Of a stretch of 64,000 nt of DNA, positions 8,049-16,057 are shown one piece after another. Position numbers and translations under genes: made by a program. Every line of letters starts with the position of its first letter. Position 1 is the stretch's first letter. Location: contig JNLK01000001.1 in assembly GCA_000703065.1 (NCBI GenBank), forward strand, positions 3,494,001 through 3,558,000, in the 5' to 3' direction. The notes beneath the pieces were generated by a model, which saw only the letters and a program-made list of their open reading frames with translations, searched no databases and had not been told where the DNA came from. The DNA comes from Lachnospiraceae bacterium AC2029 (GTDB lineage: Bacteria > Bacillota > Clostridia > Lachnospirales > Lachnospiraceae).

Positions 8049-8077
8049 TAACGATTTGTCGCCTAATGCGATAAATA

Positions 8078-8203
8078 TACGGTAGGGATGGAATAGCCCG
8101 AACCTTACGCCTGTGGACATCGTGTAAGACTTCTATAACGAATATCGTTGACGAAGCTGTGGTGGTTGAAACAGGAAGCTCCGACCTCTATAGGTCGGGG
8201 TAG
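8078..8203 (+). pseudogene. Displaced 3' end of tnpB, overlapping the omega-RNA region
   Basis: An open frame without a start reads YGRDGIARTLRLWTS, and ends VVVETGSSDLYRSG at TAG 8201-8203. It restores the C-terminal tail of tnpB when joined to 5516. In this family the 3' end of tnpB and the right end also encode the guide (omega) RNA, so the scaffold of that RNA lies here, 2.6 kb from the nuclease core. Confidence 0.65.
8181..8198 (+). repeat. Right-end hairpin of the IS200/IS605 element (omega-RNA 3' hairpin)
   Basis: CCGACCT-CTAT-AGGTCGG is a perfect stem-loop 10 bases inside the right boundary, the typical end structure just before the guide portion of omega RNA, which here would start in the lysR remnant at 8209. 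Confidence 0.65.
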
Positions 8204-8208
8204 TTCAC

Positions 8209-8500
8209 TCTGTACCAGGAACTTTTCTGCTAAAGGTGTAAAGGTCTGATATTTATTCCAGATTAGATAGAGTTTGGTCTCCTTTTTCGGAGAGAGCGGG
8301 CGGAATAGATCACCTGCCCATTCCTGTATTTCAATATTCCAGCTTTGTTCAGAGCAGAAGAGTGGCTGGCCGATAAGGTCAGCTGCCTTTATGCTTTTTT
8401 TCTTTGCCAGTGGATGACTCTTCAACATAACGGTACCCCAGTGATCGGTTGCCCCATATAACTCATTCCAAATAGAAATAAGCCGATACCGCCGAATAGT
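8209..8500 (-). pseudogene. Truncated, internally deleted lysR interrupted by the IS200/IS605 element
   Basis: The minus strand encodes the effector half of a LysR regulator: DHWGTVMLKSHPLAKKKS, then QPLFCSEQSWNIEIQEWAGD, a jump to LFRPLSPKKETKLYLIWNKY, then QTFTPLAEKFLVQ. Alignment by eye with the intact LysR at 2522-3397 (DRWGVIF, IIWRKYQTFTPVAE) shows that about 40-50 residues are missing between EWAGD and LFRPLSP. The HTH half is absent; upstream the frame meets the start of a different gene. So the gene was already dead before the IS landed. Its tail is at 4259-4290. Confidence 0.7.
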
Positions 8501-8523
8501 TTCAGAAATGATATAACGTCCAT
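8422..8523 (-). pseudogene. N-terminal remnant of a Na/Pi cotransporter
   Basis: From an ATG with a good ribosome binding site (AGAGG) the minus strand reads MDVISFLKLFGGIGLFLFGM, the characteristic first membrane segment of bacterial Na/Pi cotransporter (NptA/PhoU-type) proteins. After about 24 residues it runs into the lysR remnant in another frame and stops at 33 residues. It marks a deletion junction that fused the transporter start to lysR. Confidence 0.6.
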
Positions 8524-8752
8524 AATACCTCTTTTTTTGAGGATACTATAGAATGCTAAAGTGTATTTCAGGTAATCTGTATGTAAAATCTATGTAAATT
8601 AATAGATTATCGGTTCAGTTTAAAGCTACCGCTGTTTTTGCAAAAAACGAGGAAAATGAAGAAACAATCTATCGCGCAGGCAGTCGGGACATGATATACT
8701 GAAGATGCATATCTCTGACGTTCCGGCTGCCTCACGGAAAGGAGTAATCAAG

Positions 8753-8821
8753 ATGGCAAAAAACCAAGTGAACGATTTATGGATAGCTTCCTGTATAATT
8801 CAAAGTGTAGACAATAGGTAA
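8753..8821 (+). pseudogene. 5' end of an unidentified gene cut by the IS110 insertion
   Basis: An ATG with a strong ribosome binding site (GGAAAGGAG, 8-base spacing) begins a frame MAKNQVNDLWIAS that ends after 22 residues in what appears to be IS110 sequence. A promoter-like TATACT (8694-8699) and a stem (AGGCAGTCGGGAC with GTTCCGGCTGCCT) lie upstream. The rest of the gene is not found downstream of the IS. Bases 8524-8678 show nothing I can name. Confidence 0.35.
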
Positions 8822-8912
8822 GCCAGACTTAACAAAAAGAGATACCTCAGCTAAACTGTCATTACTGACCCTGAGAAGTTGGTAATAAACAGAAAAGAGA
8901 GGTATCTACACA

Positions 8913-10205
8913 ATGAAGTCTACACAAAATAAGAAGATTGAGCAAGTAAAAGAAACAACAATGATTGTCGGCGTTGATGTCGGCAGCGAAAAGCACTATT
9001 TTAGGGCTTTTAACTGGAGGGGGATCGAACTCACCAGAAAGCCTATCCCATTCTCCAATTCTATGGCGGGATTTGATATGTTTCATTCGGCTGTGATAGA
9101 GCTGATGGAAAACAACCATCTAGAGGAGGCTCTCGTGGGTTTTGAGCCTACAGGGCATTACTGGTTTAATCTTGGTCAGTTTTTGAGCGGTAAGAACATC
9201 AAGTTCGTAATGGTAAATCCGCATCACGTGCACAAGACCAAGGAGCTGGATGACAACAGCCCGTCCAAGAATGACCGTAAGGATCCACATATCATAGCGA
9301 ACCTGGTTAAGGACGGAAGATATTTTTACACATATATGCCTACCGGCGTGTATGCAGAATTAAGAAATGCGTCCAATCGCAGGTTTGTACTTATGGAAGA
9401 GCATACGCGGGCAAAGAACCGCCTGCAGAAGTGGATAGCTGTATATTTCCCGGAATACAAGGGAGTTTACACACATATAGATGCCAAGGGTGGCCTGATG
9501 GTATTAAAGAAGGCTGCAACACCGGACGATATAGTAAAGCGCGGTGTAGATGGCATACAACAGATTTGGAAAGATGCGAAACTACGCGGTAGTGGTTTCA
9601 AAAAGGCAATGCAGATAGTGACTGCGGCCACCAATAGCATCGGACTGAAAGAAGGCCTTGAAGAGGCTAAAATGGAGCTTTTGGATCTGATTGAGGATTA
9701 CGAACTCCAAACAAAACGTATTGAACGGGTCAATGACCTGATCAAGAACCTCTGCTCACAGATCAGGTATGTAGATAAGCTACTTGAGATCAAGGGCATA
9801 GGAATAACAACAGTAGCTGGGTTTATTGCTGAGGTGGGCGATATCACGCGCTTTGGTAACGCCAAGGAGCTTCAGAAACTGGCTGGATTGGAGCTTGTGT
9901 CTGCTGATTCCGGCAAGCATAACGGCAGGACAAAAATAAGCAAGCGGGGACGCAAGAGGCTTAGATATTTGCTCGTGCAAGCTGCGGTATCAGTGATCGG
10001 TAAGAATGATGAGTTTAAGGAAATCCATCAGTATTACACCACAAGAGATAACAATCCGTTAAAGAAGATGCAGTCGCTCATAGCAGTCGCATGTAAGCTG
10101 ATAAGAGTATTCCATGTGATCCTTACAAAAGGCGTAGACTATGATGCATCAAAAATGCTCGGAGATATCCGGCATCCGGGAGCAGCTGACCGAAAGGTGG
10201 CATAG
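8913..10205 (+). CDS. IS110-family transposase (bridge-RNA-guided recombinase)
   Basis: The 430-residue protein has the N-terminal RuvC-like DEDD domain: Asp22 (GVDVGSEKH), Glu78 (GFEPTGHYW), Asp121 and Asp124 (KNDRKDPH). A coiled-coil linker follows, then the C-terminal Tnp domain with the helix-hairpin-helix LLEIKGIGITTVAGFIAEVG and the serine-containing SADSGKHNGRTKISKRG (Ser330/Ser333, one of which should be the catalytic serine). All expected residues are present, so it could be active. Recent work shows that IS110 recombinases use a bridge RNA from the element's non-coding end to pair target and donor DNA. Confidence 0.93.
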   Translation: MKSTQNKKIEQVKETTMIVGVDVGSEKHYFRAFNWRGIELTRKPIPFSNSMAGFDMFHSAVIELMENNHLEEALVGFEPTGHYWFNLGQFLSGKNIKFVMVNPHHVHKTKELDDNSPSKNDRKDPHIIANLVKDGRYFYTYMPTGVYAELRNASNRRFVLMEEHTRAKNRLQKWIAVYFPEYKGVYTHIDAKGGLMVLKKAATPDDIVKRGVDGIQQIWKDAKLRGSGFKKAMQIVTAATNSIGLKEGLEEAKMELLDLIEDYELQTKRIERVNDLIKNLCSQIRYVDKLLEIKGIGITTVAGFIAEVGDITRFGNAKELQKLAGLELVSADSGKHNGRTKISKRGRKRLRYLLVQAAVSVIGKNDEFKEIHQYYTTRDNNPLKKMQSLIAVACKLIRVFHVILTKGVDYDASKMLGDIRHPGAADRKVA

Positions 10206-10560
10206 GTTCCCATAAGATGAAACAACCATGACCATTACGGGAAGCGTCCGCCGAAAGGTGCTGTAATGCAAGTGTTTGGATCAGTAGTGTAGTTACAAAG
10301 AATGAGCTGGTAGCCGGCAGGAATTTTCTCCGGAGGGCATGACCCTGATGAATAGCTAAGCTGGCACCCTGGTTATGGACAGGCAGAACGAAGGAAGTGA
10401 GGACTCCCCTAGTTGGGATGATCCTGTTGGACATGAGAGGTGAGCTGCCATATAGGGATGGGTATTACATCGAGGCCATTTAAAATCGTTTAGTGATGAC
10501 GTTTTATTTGGTATACCCATTAACACTATATATCTGCCCTGTATGAGGTAAAGATCACTC
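10206..10560 (+). ncRNA. Structured 3' non-coding region of the IS110 element, candidate bridge RNA
   Basis: No protein frame is supported across about 350 bases after the transposase stop. The stretch is purine-rich and contains several possible stems (GCCGGCAGG with CTCCGGAGGGC; AGTGAGGACTCC; the GCTGGCACCCTGG region). In the IS1111-like branch of the family the bridge RNA is encoded in the right non-coding end, so this is the natural place to look. Function is inferred from position and length only. Confidence 0.4.
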
Positions 10561-10655
10561 CATAACCTTAGCATCATTCATTATGAGGACTCAAAAAGTA
10601 TTGAATTTACTGAAGAAAACACTTGACTATATGGAGAGTGGAGAGGGAAAAAACA

Positions 10656-13600
10656 ATGAAACGAATTCATATTAAACATCACAGGGTGCTGCTACATAGA
10701 TTTATTCTCTTCATCTTCACGATAGTGTTCTTTATTATTGGTTACCGGATTAATGCATATGCTGATCAAGAGCCGGAAGTAGTTCGAGTAGGTTATTACG
10801 AGAACGAAGTTTTTCAAGAGGGAGCTAAAGAAGGTGAGGTCAAGAACGGCTATGCCTATGAATACTATCGAAAGCTTTCGGAATATACTGGCTGGAAATA
10901 TGAATATGTCTATGGGGAGTTTGGTGATCTTTATCAAATGCTTCTCGATGGCGAGATTGATTTGCTTGCCGGTCTGGCGTGGAGAGAAGACCGTGCCGAA
11001 ATAATCGGCTATCCGAATGCTGTAATGGGTAAAGAATCCTATTACCTGGTTAAGCACGATGTAGATAGCGACATTTCCGCGGATCCCGCTACTTTGAATA
11101 AATGTAAAATCGGTGTGCTGGACAGCGCAATGGTCGGTACCCTGAACCAGTATTTGGAAGACAATCACATAAAGGCAGAAGTGGTTACGTATTCCGATTA
11201 CACGCAGTTATTTGAAGCATTCGATTCTCATGAGGTGGATATTCTTGCGGCGGAAAGTGACGGCGCTCATGGAAGAGAGCATTCGGAAGTGCTGACCGTT
11301 TTCGGCACATCCGATTATTACCTGTGCGTAAATAAGAAGCGCCCGGATCTTTTAGCAGAGCTAAACTCCGCACAATCATTGCTTGCAACGGAGGAGCCCA
11401 ATTATCTGAATTCACTACGGGCGAAATATTATTCGGTCAGTGTGACGGCAATGGCATTTTCGCAGGCCGAACGGGACTGGATGAATCATCATACCTCACT
11501 CCATGTCGGTTATCTGGATAATTATCTGCCGTACAGCGATACGGATAAACAGGGGAACGTGACGGGTATTGTCAAAGATATTATTCCTGCGATTCTGGAC
11601 GGACTTGGAATGCAGAACATAAATGTCACTTACAGTGGATATTCAAACTACGACGCTATGGTTGCCGACGTTAGTTCGGGACAAATCGATGTGGCATTCC
11701 CGGTGGGCGGTGGACTGTATTATTCAGAAGAGAGCGGAATCTATCTGTCAAATCCCGTATCCTCTTCCCATGCGGATTTAGTCTATAAGGGTGAGTTCAG
11801 CGAAAAGACAACAGAGCATTTTGCAGTTAATGAGAACAACCGAATGCAGTATTACTTTGTGCGGACGAATTATCCCGATGCTGAAATTACCTTCTATCCG
11901 TCGAGTGAAGACTGCCTTTCTGCTTTACTTTCCGGTAAGGCAGGCTGTGTGACATTAAATGGACTAAGAGCAAACGATATTCTGCGCAACAAAAAATATG
12001 AAGATTTGTCGCTCTACCAGACCAGTTATAATGATGCCAGATGTTTTGGAGTAGAAATCGGTAATGAAGGACTATTAAAACTTCTCAATCGTGGCATCAA
12101 TGTACTTGGAACCGATTACGCACAAAGTATCTCTTACCGGTATACCGGAGGCCTTTACTCTTACGGTTTTATCGATGCATTGAAAGATCATATGGCACTG
12201 GTCGGAACGATTATTCTGATTATTGTCGTTGTGATTGTATTTTTGCTTGTGCGGGATGTCCGGCGCACAAGGAAGGAAGTGGAAGAACAGGAAAAAGCCC
12301 GTCAGAATCTTGAGTTAAAGAATGCTGAGCTTGCGGAAAGTCAGAAAGCACTGTCTGATGCACTGATAGCTGCGGAGCATGCCAATCGAGCAAAGACTGT
12401 TTTCCTAAACAATATGTCCCATGATATTCGTACTCCAATGAATGCCATTGTGGGGTTTACTGCGTTGGCGGCTTCGCACATTGATAATAAAGAGCAGGTG
12501 CAGGATTATCTCGGAAAAATCTCTGTATCCAGTCAGCATCTTTTATCCCTGATTAATGATGTATTGGACATGAGCCGTATCGAAAGCGGAAAAGTTACCA
12601 TCGAAGAGACAGATGTGCATCTACCGGATGTCATTCATGGTTTAAGGACAATTATCCAGTCCAATATTACCGCCAAGCAGCTGGAACTGTTCATTGATAC
12701 GCAGAATGTAATGCATGAGGATATTATTACGGATAAACTCAGGCTGAATCAGGTGCTTTTAAATATTTTGTCCAATGCGATTAAATTTACACCTGCAGGA
12801 GGCACAATTAGCTTCCGGGTTATCGAGAAGCCGTCGTCTGTCGATAACATCGCTAATTTTGAATTTCGTATCAAAGATAACGGAATCGGTATGAGCGAAG
12901 AATTCCGGAAATCCATTTTTGAAGCATTCTCCCGTGAAAAGACAAGTACGGTCAGCGGCATCCAAGGGACAGGTCTTGGTATGGCAATCGCAAAGAAAAT
13001 TGTTGATATGATGGGCGGAGTGATTATGGTGAATTCCACGGAAGGCAAGGGTAGCGAATTCATTGTAGAACTTCCCTGTAAAATCAGCAATATATCCGCG
13101 AAGTTTGAGCCGATTCCGGAACTGCAGGGCGTACGTGTACTTGTGGCTGATGATGATACTGATACCTGCCTTTCCGTTTGTTCTATGCTGCGCGAGATTG
13201 GAGTGCGTCCCGACTGGACGAACTACGGAAAAGAAGCAGTGATACGTGCAAAGGATGCACTGGATTCAGCGGATGAATTCCGGGTTTATATTATTGACTG
13301 GCAGATGCCGGATTTAAACGGAATTGAAACCGTACGGAGAATCCGTAAAGTAATTGGAGGCAGCGCGCCGATTATTATTCTGACGGCGTATGACTGGTCG
13401 GATATCGAGGAAGAGGCAAGAGAGGCCGGCGTAACGGCTTTCTGTTCAAAGCCGCTTTTCATGTCCGAACTCAGAAATGTCATGGCCCGGCCGCTTATGA
13501 TATCTTTGGATAAACAGACAGAGGAAAAGAGTGACGCTGAGGCCAAACCGGATTTCTCCGGAAAACGTGTTTTGCTGGCGGAAGATAACGAACTGAATCA

Positions 13601-13940
13601 GATGCTTGCAGAGAATATGCTGACGGAAGTCGGTCTTGCAGTTGAGATTGCGAATGACGGTACGGAGGCGGTGGAAAAAATGAAATCCGCACCTGCGGGG
13701 TACTATGACATTATCCTGATGGATATTCAAATGCCCCAAATGGATGGTTATGAAGCAACCAGACAGATTCGCGCACTGGAGGATAATGAAAAGGCCGGTA
13801 TCCCCATTGTAGCGGTTACGGCAAATGCATTTGAGGAGGATCGTCAGATTGCAATGGAGGCAGGCATGAACGGTCATCTGGCAAAACCGTATGATGTTCC
13901 GGATATTATGAAGACACTAAAAGAATTGTTGGAATGTTGA
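10656..13940 (+). CDS. Hybrid sensor histidine kinase with two solute-binding sensor domains and two receiver domains
   Basis: From the ATG at 10656 (GAGAGGG ribosome binding site; an upstream TTG at 10623 is less likely) the protein has about 1094 residues. It has an N-terminal signal/anchor, two tandem bacterial SBP_bac_3-type domains outside the membrane (starting VVRVGYYENEVF and LHVGYLDNYLPYSD), a membrane helix at about 510-530, a coiled coil, HisKA (NNMSHDIRTPMNAIVGF), HATPase (NILSNAIKF, DNGIGM, GTGLGMAIAKKIV), and two receiver domains with phosphoacceptor Asp in IIDWQMPDLNG and ILMDIQMPQMDG. The layout is that of BvgS/EvgS-like phosphorelays, but no HPt domain is present, so it must pass phosphate to a separate protein. 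No output regulator adjoins it. Confidence 0.92.
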   Translation: MKRIHIKHHRVLLHRFILFIFTIVFFIIGYRINAYADQEPEVVRVGYYENEVFQEGAKEGEVKNGYAYEYYRKLSEYTGWKYEYVYGEFGDLYQMLLDGEIDLLAGLAWREDRAEIIGYPNAVMGKESYYLVKHDVDSDISADPATLNKCKIGVLDSAMVGTLNQYLEDNHIKAEVVTYSDYTQLFEAFDSHEVDILAAESDGAHGREHSEVLTVFGTSDYYLCVNKKRPDLLAELNSAQSLLATEEPNYLNSLRAKYYSVSVTAMAFSQAERDWMNHHTSLHVGYLDNYLPYSDTDKQGNVTGIVKDIIPAILDGLGMQNINVTYSGYSNYDAMVADVSSGQIDVAFPVGGGLYYSEESGIYLSNPVSSSHADLVYKGEFSEKTTEHFAVNENNRMQYYFVRTNYPDAEITFYPSSEDCLSALLSGKAGCVTLNGLRANDILRNKKYEDLSLYQTSYNDARCFGVEIGNEGLLKLLNRGINVLGTDYAQSISYRYTGGLYSYGFIDALKDHMALVGTIILIIVVVIVFLLVRDVRRTRKEVEEQEKARQNLELKNAELAESQKALSDALIAAEHANRAKTVFLNNMSHDIRTPMNAIVGFTALAASHIDNKEQVQDYLGKISVSSQHLLSLINDVLDMSRIESGKVTIEETDVHLPDVIHGLRTIIQSNITAKQLELFIDTQNVMHEDIITDKLRLNQVLLNILSNAIKFTPAGGTISFRVIEKPSSVDNIANFEFRIKDNGIGMSEEFRKSIFEAFSREKTSTVSGIQGTGLGMAIAKKIVDMMGGVIMVNSTEGKGSEFIVELPCKISNISAKFEPIPELQGVRVLVADDDTDTCLSVCSMLREIGVRPDWTNYGKEAVIRAKDALDSADEFRVYIIDWQMPDLNGIETVRRIRKVIGGSAPIIILTAYDWSDIEEEAREAGVTAFCSKPLFMSELRNVMARPLMISLDKQTEEKSDAEAKPDFSGKRVLLAEDNELNQMLAENMLTEVGLAVEIANDGTEAVEKMKSAPAGYYDIILMDIQMPQMDGYEATRQIRALEDNEKAGIPIVAVTANAFEEDRQIAMEAGMNGHLAKPYDVPDIMKTLKELLEC

Positions 13941-13963
13941 ATCGGGAGATTGGAGGGGAAACC

Positions 13964-14485
13964 ATGTTAGAAATATTAAAAGCGAGGTTTCAGGATAATA
14001 AGAATCTTCATATGGAACTGAGTTGGCTTGACGTGGAGAAACGTTTGCTTGAGCATCCGGGCTCCATGGACGTTTTGAGAAGGATGGAGGAGAGCGGCGG
14101 AGAACCGGATACCATCGGCTATGACGAAAAGACGGGAAAGCTAATTTTCTGCGACTGCGCAAAGGAGTCCCCTTCTGGGCGCAGAAGCCTGTGCTATGAC
14201 GAAAAGGCATTACAGGGGCGTGCTAAAAACCCGCCGTCAGGCAGCGCCGAATGGAAAGCAAAAGAAATCGGTGTTTTGATCATGACGGAGGAACTCTATC
14301 GCCGACTGCAAAGTCTCGGGGAATTTGATTTGAAAACGTCAAGTTGGATCACTACGCCGGATGATATTCGCGACAAGGGCGGTGCATTGTTCTGCGAACG
14401 ACGTTACGGAACGGTTTTCACATTTCATAACGGGGCGGATTCGTACTATTCCGTGCGCGGGTTCAGAGGTTATACTCTTATATAA
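13964..14485 (+). CDS. DUF4256 family protein
   Basis: From the ATG at 13964 (GGAGG 9 bases before) the 173-residue protein matches DUF4256 throughout: the N-terminal LEILKARF helix, EESGGEPDTIGYDEKTGK, the FCDCAKESPSGRRSLCYD block, LKTSSWITTPDDIR and the C-terminal GGALFCERRYGTVFTFHNGA. The function of the family is unknown. It begins 23 bases after the kinase stop on the same strand, so it may be co-transcribed. An 18-bp palindrome (AAATTCAAATTTGAATTT) overlaps the stop region. Confidence 0.88.
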   Translation: MLEILKARFQDNKNLHMELSWLDVEKRLLEHPGSMDVLRRMEESGGEPDTIGYDEKTGKLIFCDCAKESPSGRRSLCYDEKALQGRAKNPPSGSAEWKAKEIGVLIMTEELYRRLQSLGEFDLKTSSWITTPDDIRDKGGALFCERRYGTVFTFHNGADSYYSVRGFRGYTLI

Positions 14486-14556
14486 ATTCAAATTTGAATT
14501 TTTAGCAAGTTTCAGTCCTGCTTTCTGCCTGCTTCCCACACTTTCCCTGCAAATCC

Positions 14557-15330
14557 CTACATGGAAGTATAACCGCCATCCACCGGAAGGATTACACCGG
14601 TTACATAGGAGGATGCGGGGGAGGAAAGGAACAGGGTGGCTGTATCCAGTTCGCCTTCATTTCCGTAACGGGAAAGAGGGATCATGGTTTTGGCATTTGC
14701 CTGGAAGAAATCACTGTCCAGCGTCTCCTTGGTCAGCGGTGAATAGAAATATCCGGGGCAGATGCAATTGACGGTGATGTTGTATTTTCCCCATTCAGCT
14801 GCAAGGCCGCGGGTAAGATTGACCAGACCGCCTTTTGCTGCGTGGTAGGGCGAGCAGGGGGCAACCTTGTTGCCTACCATGCCGTACATGGATGCGATGT
14901 TGATGATACGTCCGTAATTTGCCGGGATCATGGCCTTCTTTGCTGCGGCTCTGGCAACCCGGAAAGAACCGAAGAGATCAATATTGAATTCGTTCTCGAA
15001 TTGATCATCCGTGATATCTTCAGCCGGAGCAACAGCGCCGGTTCCCGCATTGTTGATGACGATGTCAATGCGGCCCCATTTTTCAAGCACCAGATCGATG
15101 GTTTTATCGACCTTCTCTGTATCGGTGATGTCACAGGGAAGTGCCAGTGTTTCCACACCGAATTCTTCGGTGATACTGGCAGCAACCTCTTCAATCAGAT
15201 TCTGTCTGCGCGCGATCACGGCGATCTTTGCCCCCTGATTGGCCAGTGCCTTCGCCATCTGTACGCCAAGTCCGGTGGAAGCTCCGGTTACGATCGCAAC
15301 CTGTCCTGTCAAGTCAAAGTACTGTTTCAT
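14557..15330 (-). CDS. Short-chain dehydrogenase/reductase, gluconate 5-dehydrogenase-like
   Basis: The 257-residue classical SDR has the cofactor loop TGASTGLG (15-22), NNAG, the catalytic Ser in NIASMYG and YxxxK in SPYHAAKGG. ARR after the second strand (VIARRQ) suggests NADP(H) preference. Overall it resembles gluconate 5-dehydrogenase/3-oxoacyl reductase-like SDRs; the substrate cannot be fixed. GAGGAGG lies 8 bases before the start. It stands alone, convergent with the DUF4256 gene. Confidence 0.88.
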   Translation of the reverse strand: MKQYFDLTGQVAIVTGASTGLGVQMAKALANQGAKIAVIARRQNLIEEVAASITEEFGVETLALPCDITDTEKVDKTIDLVLEKWGRIDIVINNAGTGAVAPAEDITDDQFENEFNIDLFGSFRVARAAAKKAMIPANYGRIINIASMYGMVGNKVAPCSPYHAAKGGLVNLTRGLAAEWGKYNITVNCICPGYFYSPLTKETLDSDFFQANAKTMIPLSRYGNEGELDTATLFLSSPASSYVTGVILPVDGGYTSM

Positions 15331-15465
15331 AATACTGCCTCCTCGCTGTCTATATTATGTTTAATAATGAAATGGTTATAAATATATCTGTATGTTATGA
15401 TATCAGATGTCTTTGGGTTTCACAAGGTTGGAATCGTAAGGCATTTAATTTATTTATGGCGCACT

Positions 15466-16057
15466 GGAAGAGTTTGGATTAAGAGATGATCATTTTGAAG
15501 AAGACGGAGAGATCATTTCACGCGAGACTATAGAACAATCTATCGATGGCGGAGAAGCATACCGGATCATGAAGGACGGAGAAAAGGTCGGCGGTGTGAT
15601 CCTCAGGGTAAACGGAGACAAGGGAGATCTGGATATCCTTTTTGTGACACCAAAGGGGCATAGCAAGGGAATTTCAGATAGAGCAGATAAAGCAGTACAG
15701 CTTAAAATGTTTGGAGGTTACAACTGTTCTCAGGCTGTAACAGCAGCCCTTGCTGACCAGACCGGGGTTACTGAAGAACAGCTAAAGAGTGTTGCGGCTG
15801 GCTTCTGTGCCGGGATGGGGAATTTGGAAGCTACCTGTGGTGCGCTGATCGGGGCGGTGATGGTTGCCGGCCTTAAGTCAGAGGGAAAGGGGACCTTGCA
15901 GATGGCGAGGCGGATCCAGGAGGCCTTCCGTGATCGCTGCGGGGCAATTAAGTGCAGGGATCTTAAAACAATGACAGACGGAAAACCACTCTGTCCGTGT
16001 GAGGAGTGTGTTAGGAACGCTGTGATGATCTACGGCGAAATAATGGGGTTGGAATGA
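15466..16057 (+). pseudogene. In-frame chimera: GNAT fragment fused to a C_GCAxxG_C_C family protein
   Basis: The frame opens without a start in GNAT-like sequence (LEEFGLRDDHFEEDGEIISR, then EAYRIMKDGEKVGG and LDILFVTPKGHSKGI, reaching the acetyl-CoA loop). At about 15667 it continues, without a shift, into a C_GCAxxG_C_C protein (ADKAVQLKMFGGYNCSQAV, GNLEATCGALIGAVMVAGL, ending with a cysteine-rich CPCEEC motif). Translation could begin at the ATG 15569. The second part looks complete and may be functional as a possible redox protein; the first is a remnant. Its last 108 bases plus 17 after the stop are repeated at 17138-17262. Confidence 0.6.

Larger units (their letters stand above)
5517..8076 (+). 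mobile_element. IS91-like element (tyrosine recombinase plus HUH transposase) inserted in tnpB
   Basis: Removing about 5517-8076 rejoins tnpB in frame (QQLNKI to YGRDGIARTL), so these are the boundaries within a few bases. Inside are two overlapping genes, a tyrosine recombinase and an IS91-family transposase, with a hairpin near each end (5519-5550; 7960-8048). IS91 elements have no terminal inverted repeats and make no target duplication, which fits. Bases 5572-5759 hold only short inverted repeats around GCAGTGG/CCACTGC and the ribosome binding site of the first gene. Confidence 0.7.
4291..8208 (+). mobile_element. IS200/IS605-type element carrying only tnpB, itself split by an IS91-like insertion
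   Basis: The left end has a short hairpin (CCCCCGCC...GGCGGTGGG, 4299-4320). The right end has a hairpin CCGACCT-CTAT-AGGTCGG at 8181-8198 followed by GGTAGTTCAC, the usual IS200/IS605 layout of subterminal hairpins without terminal inverted repeats. There is no target duplication: lysR reads through in frame if 4291-8208 is removed. There is no tnpA, so movement would need a Y1 transposase supplied elsewhere. Without the nested element the unit would be about 1.36 kb. Confidence 0.8.
8797..10560 (+). mobile_element. IS110-family element (ends approximate)
   Basis: One DEDD transposase gene is flanked by a short left non-coding part (about 110 bases, with inverted repeat AGATACCTC at 8840-8848 and GAGGTATCT at 8899-8907 covering the ribosome binding site region) and a long right non-coding part of about 350 bases. 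IS110 elements lack long terminal repeats, so I cannot place the exact ends; the left end is set where the interrupted reading frame loses sense and the right end before the sequence leading into the kinase gene. Confidence 0.6.

Noticed and set aside
10623-10655. TTG start for the hybrid kinase
   Set aside because: No ribosome binding site precedes it, while GAGAGGG stands correctly before ATG 10656, directly followed by a signal-anchor sequence.
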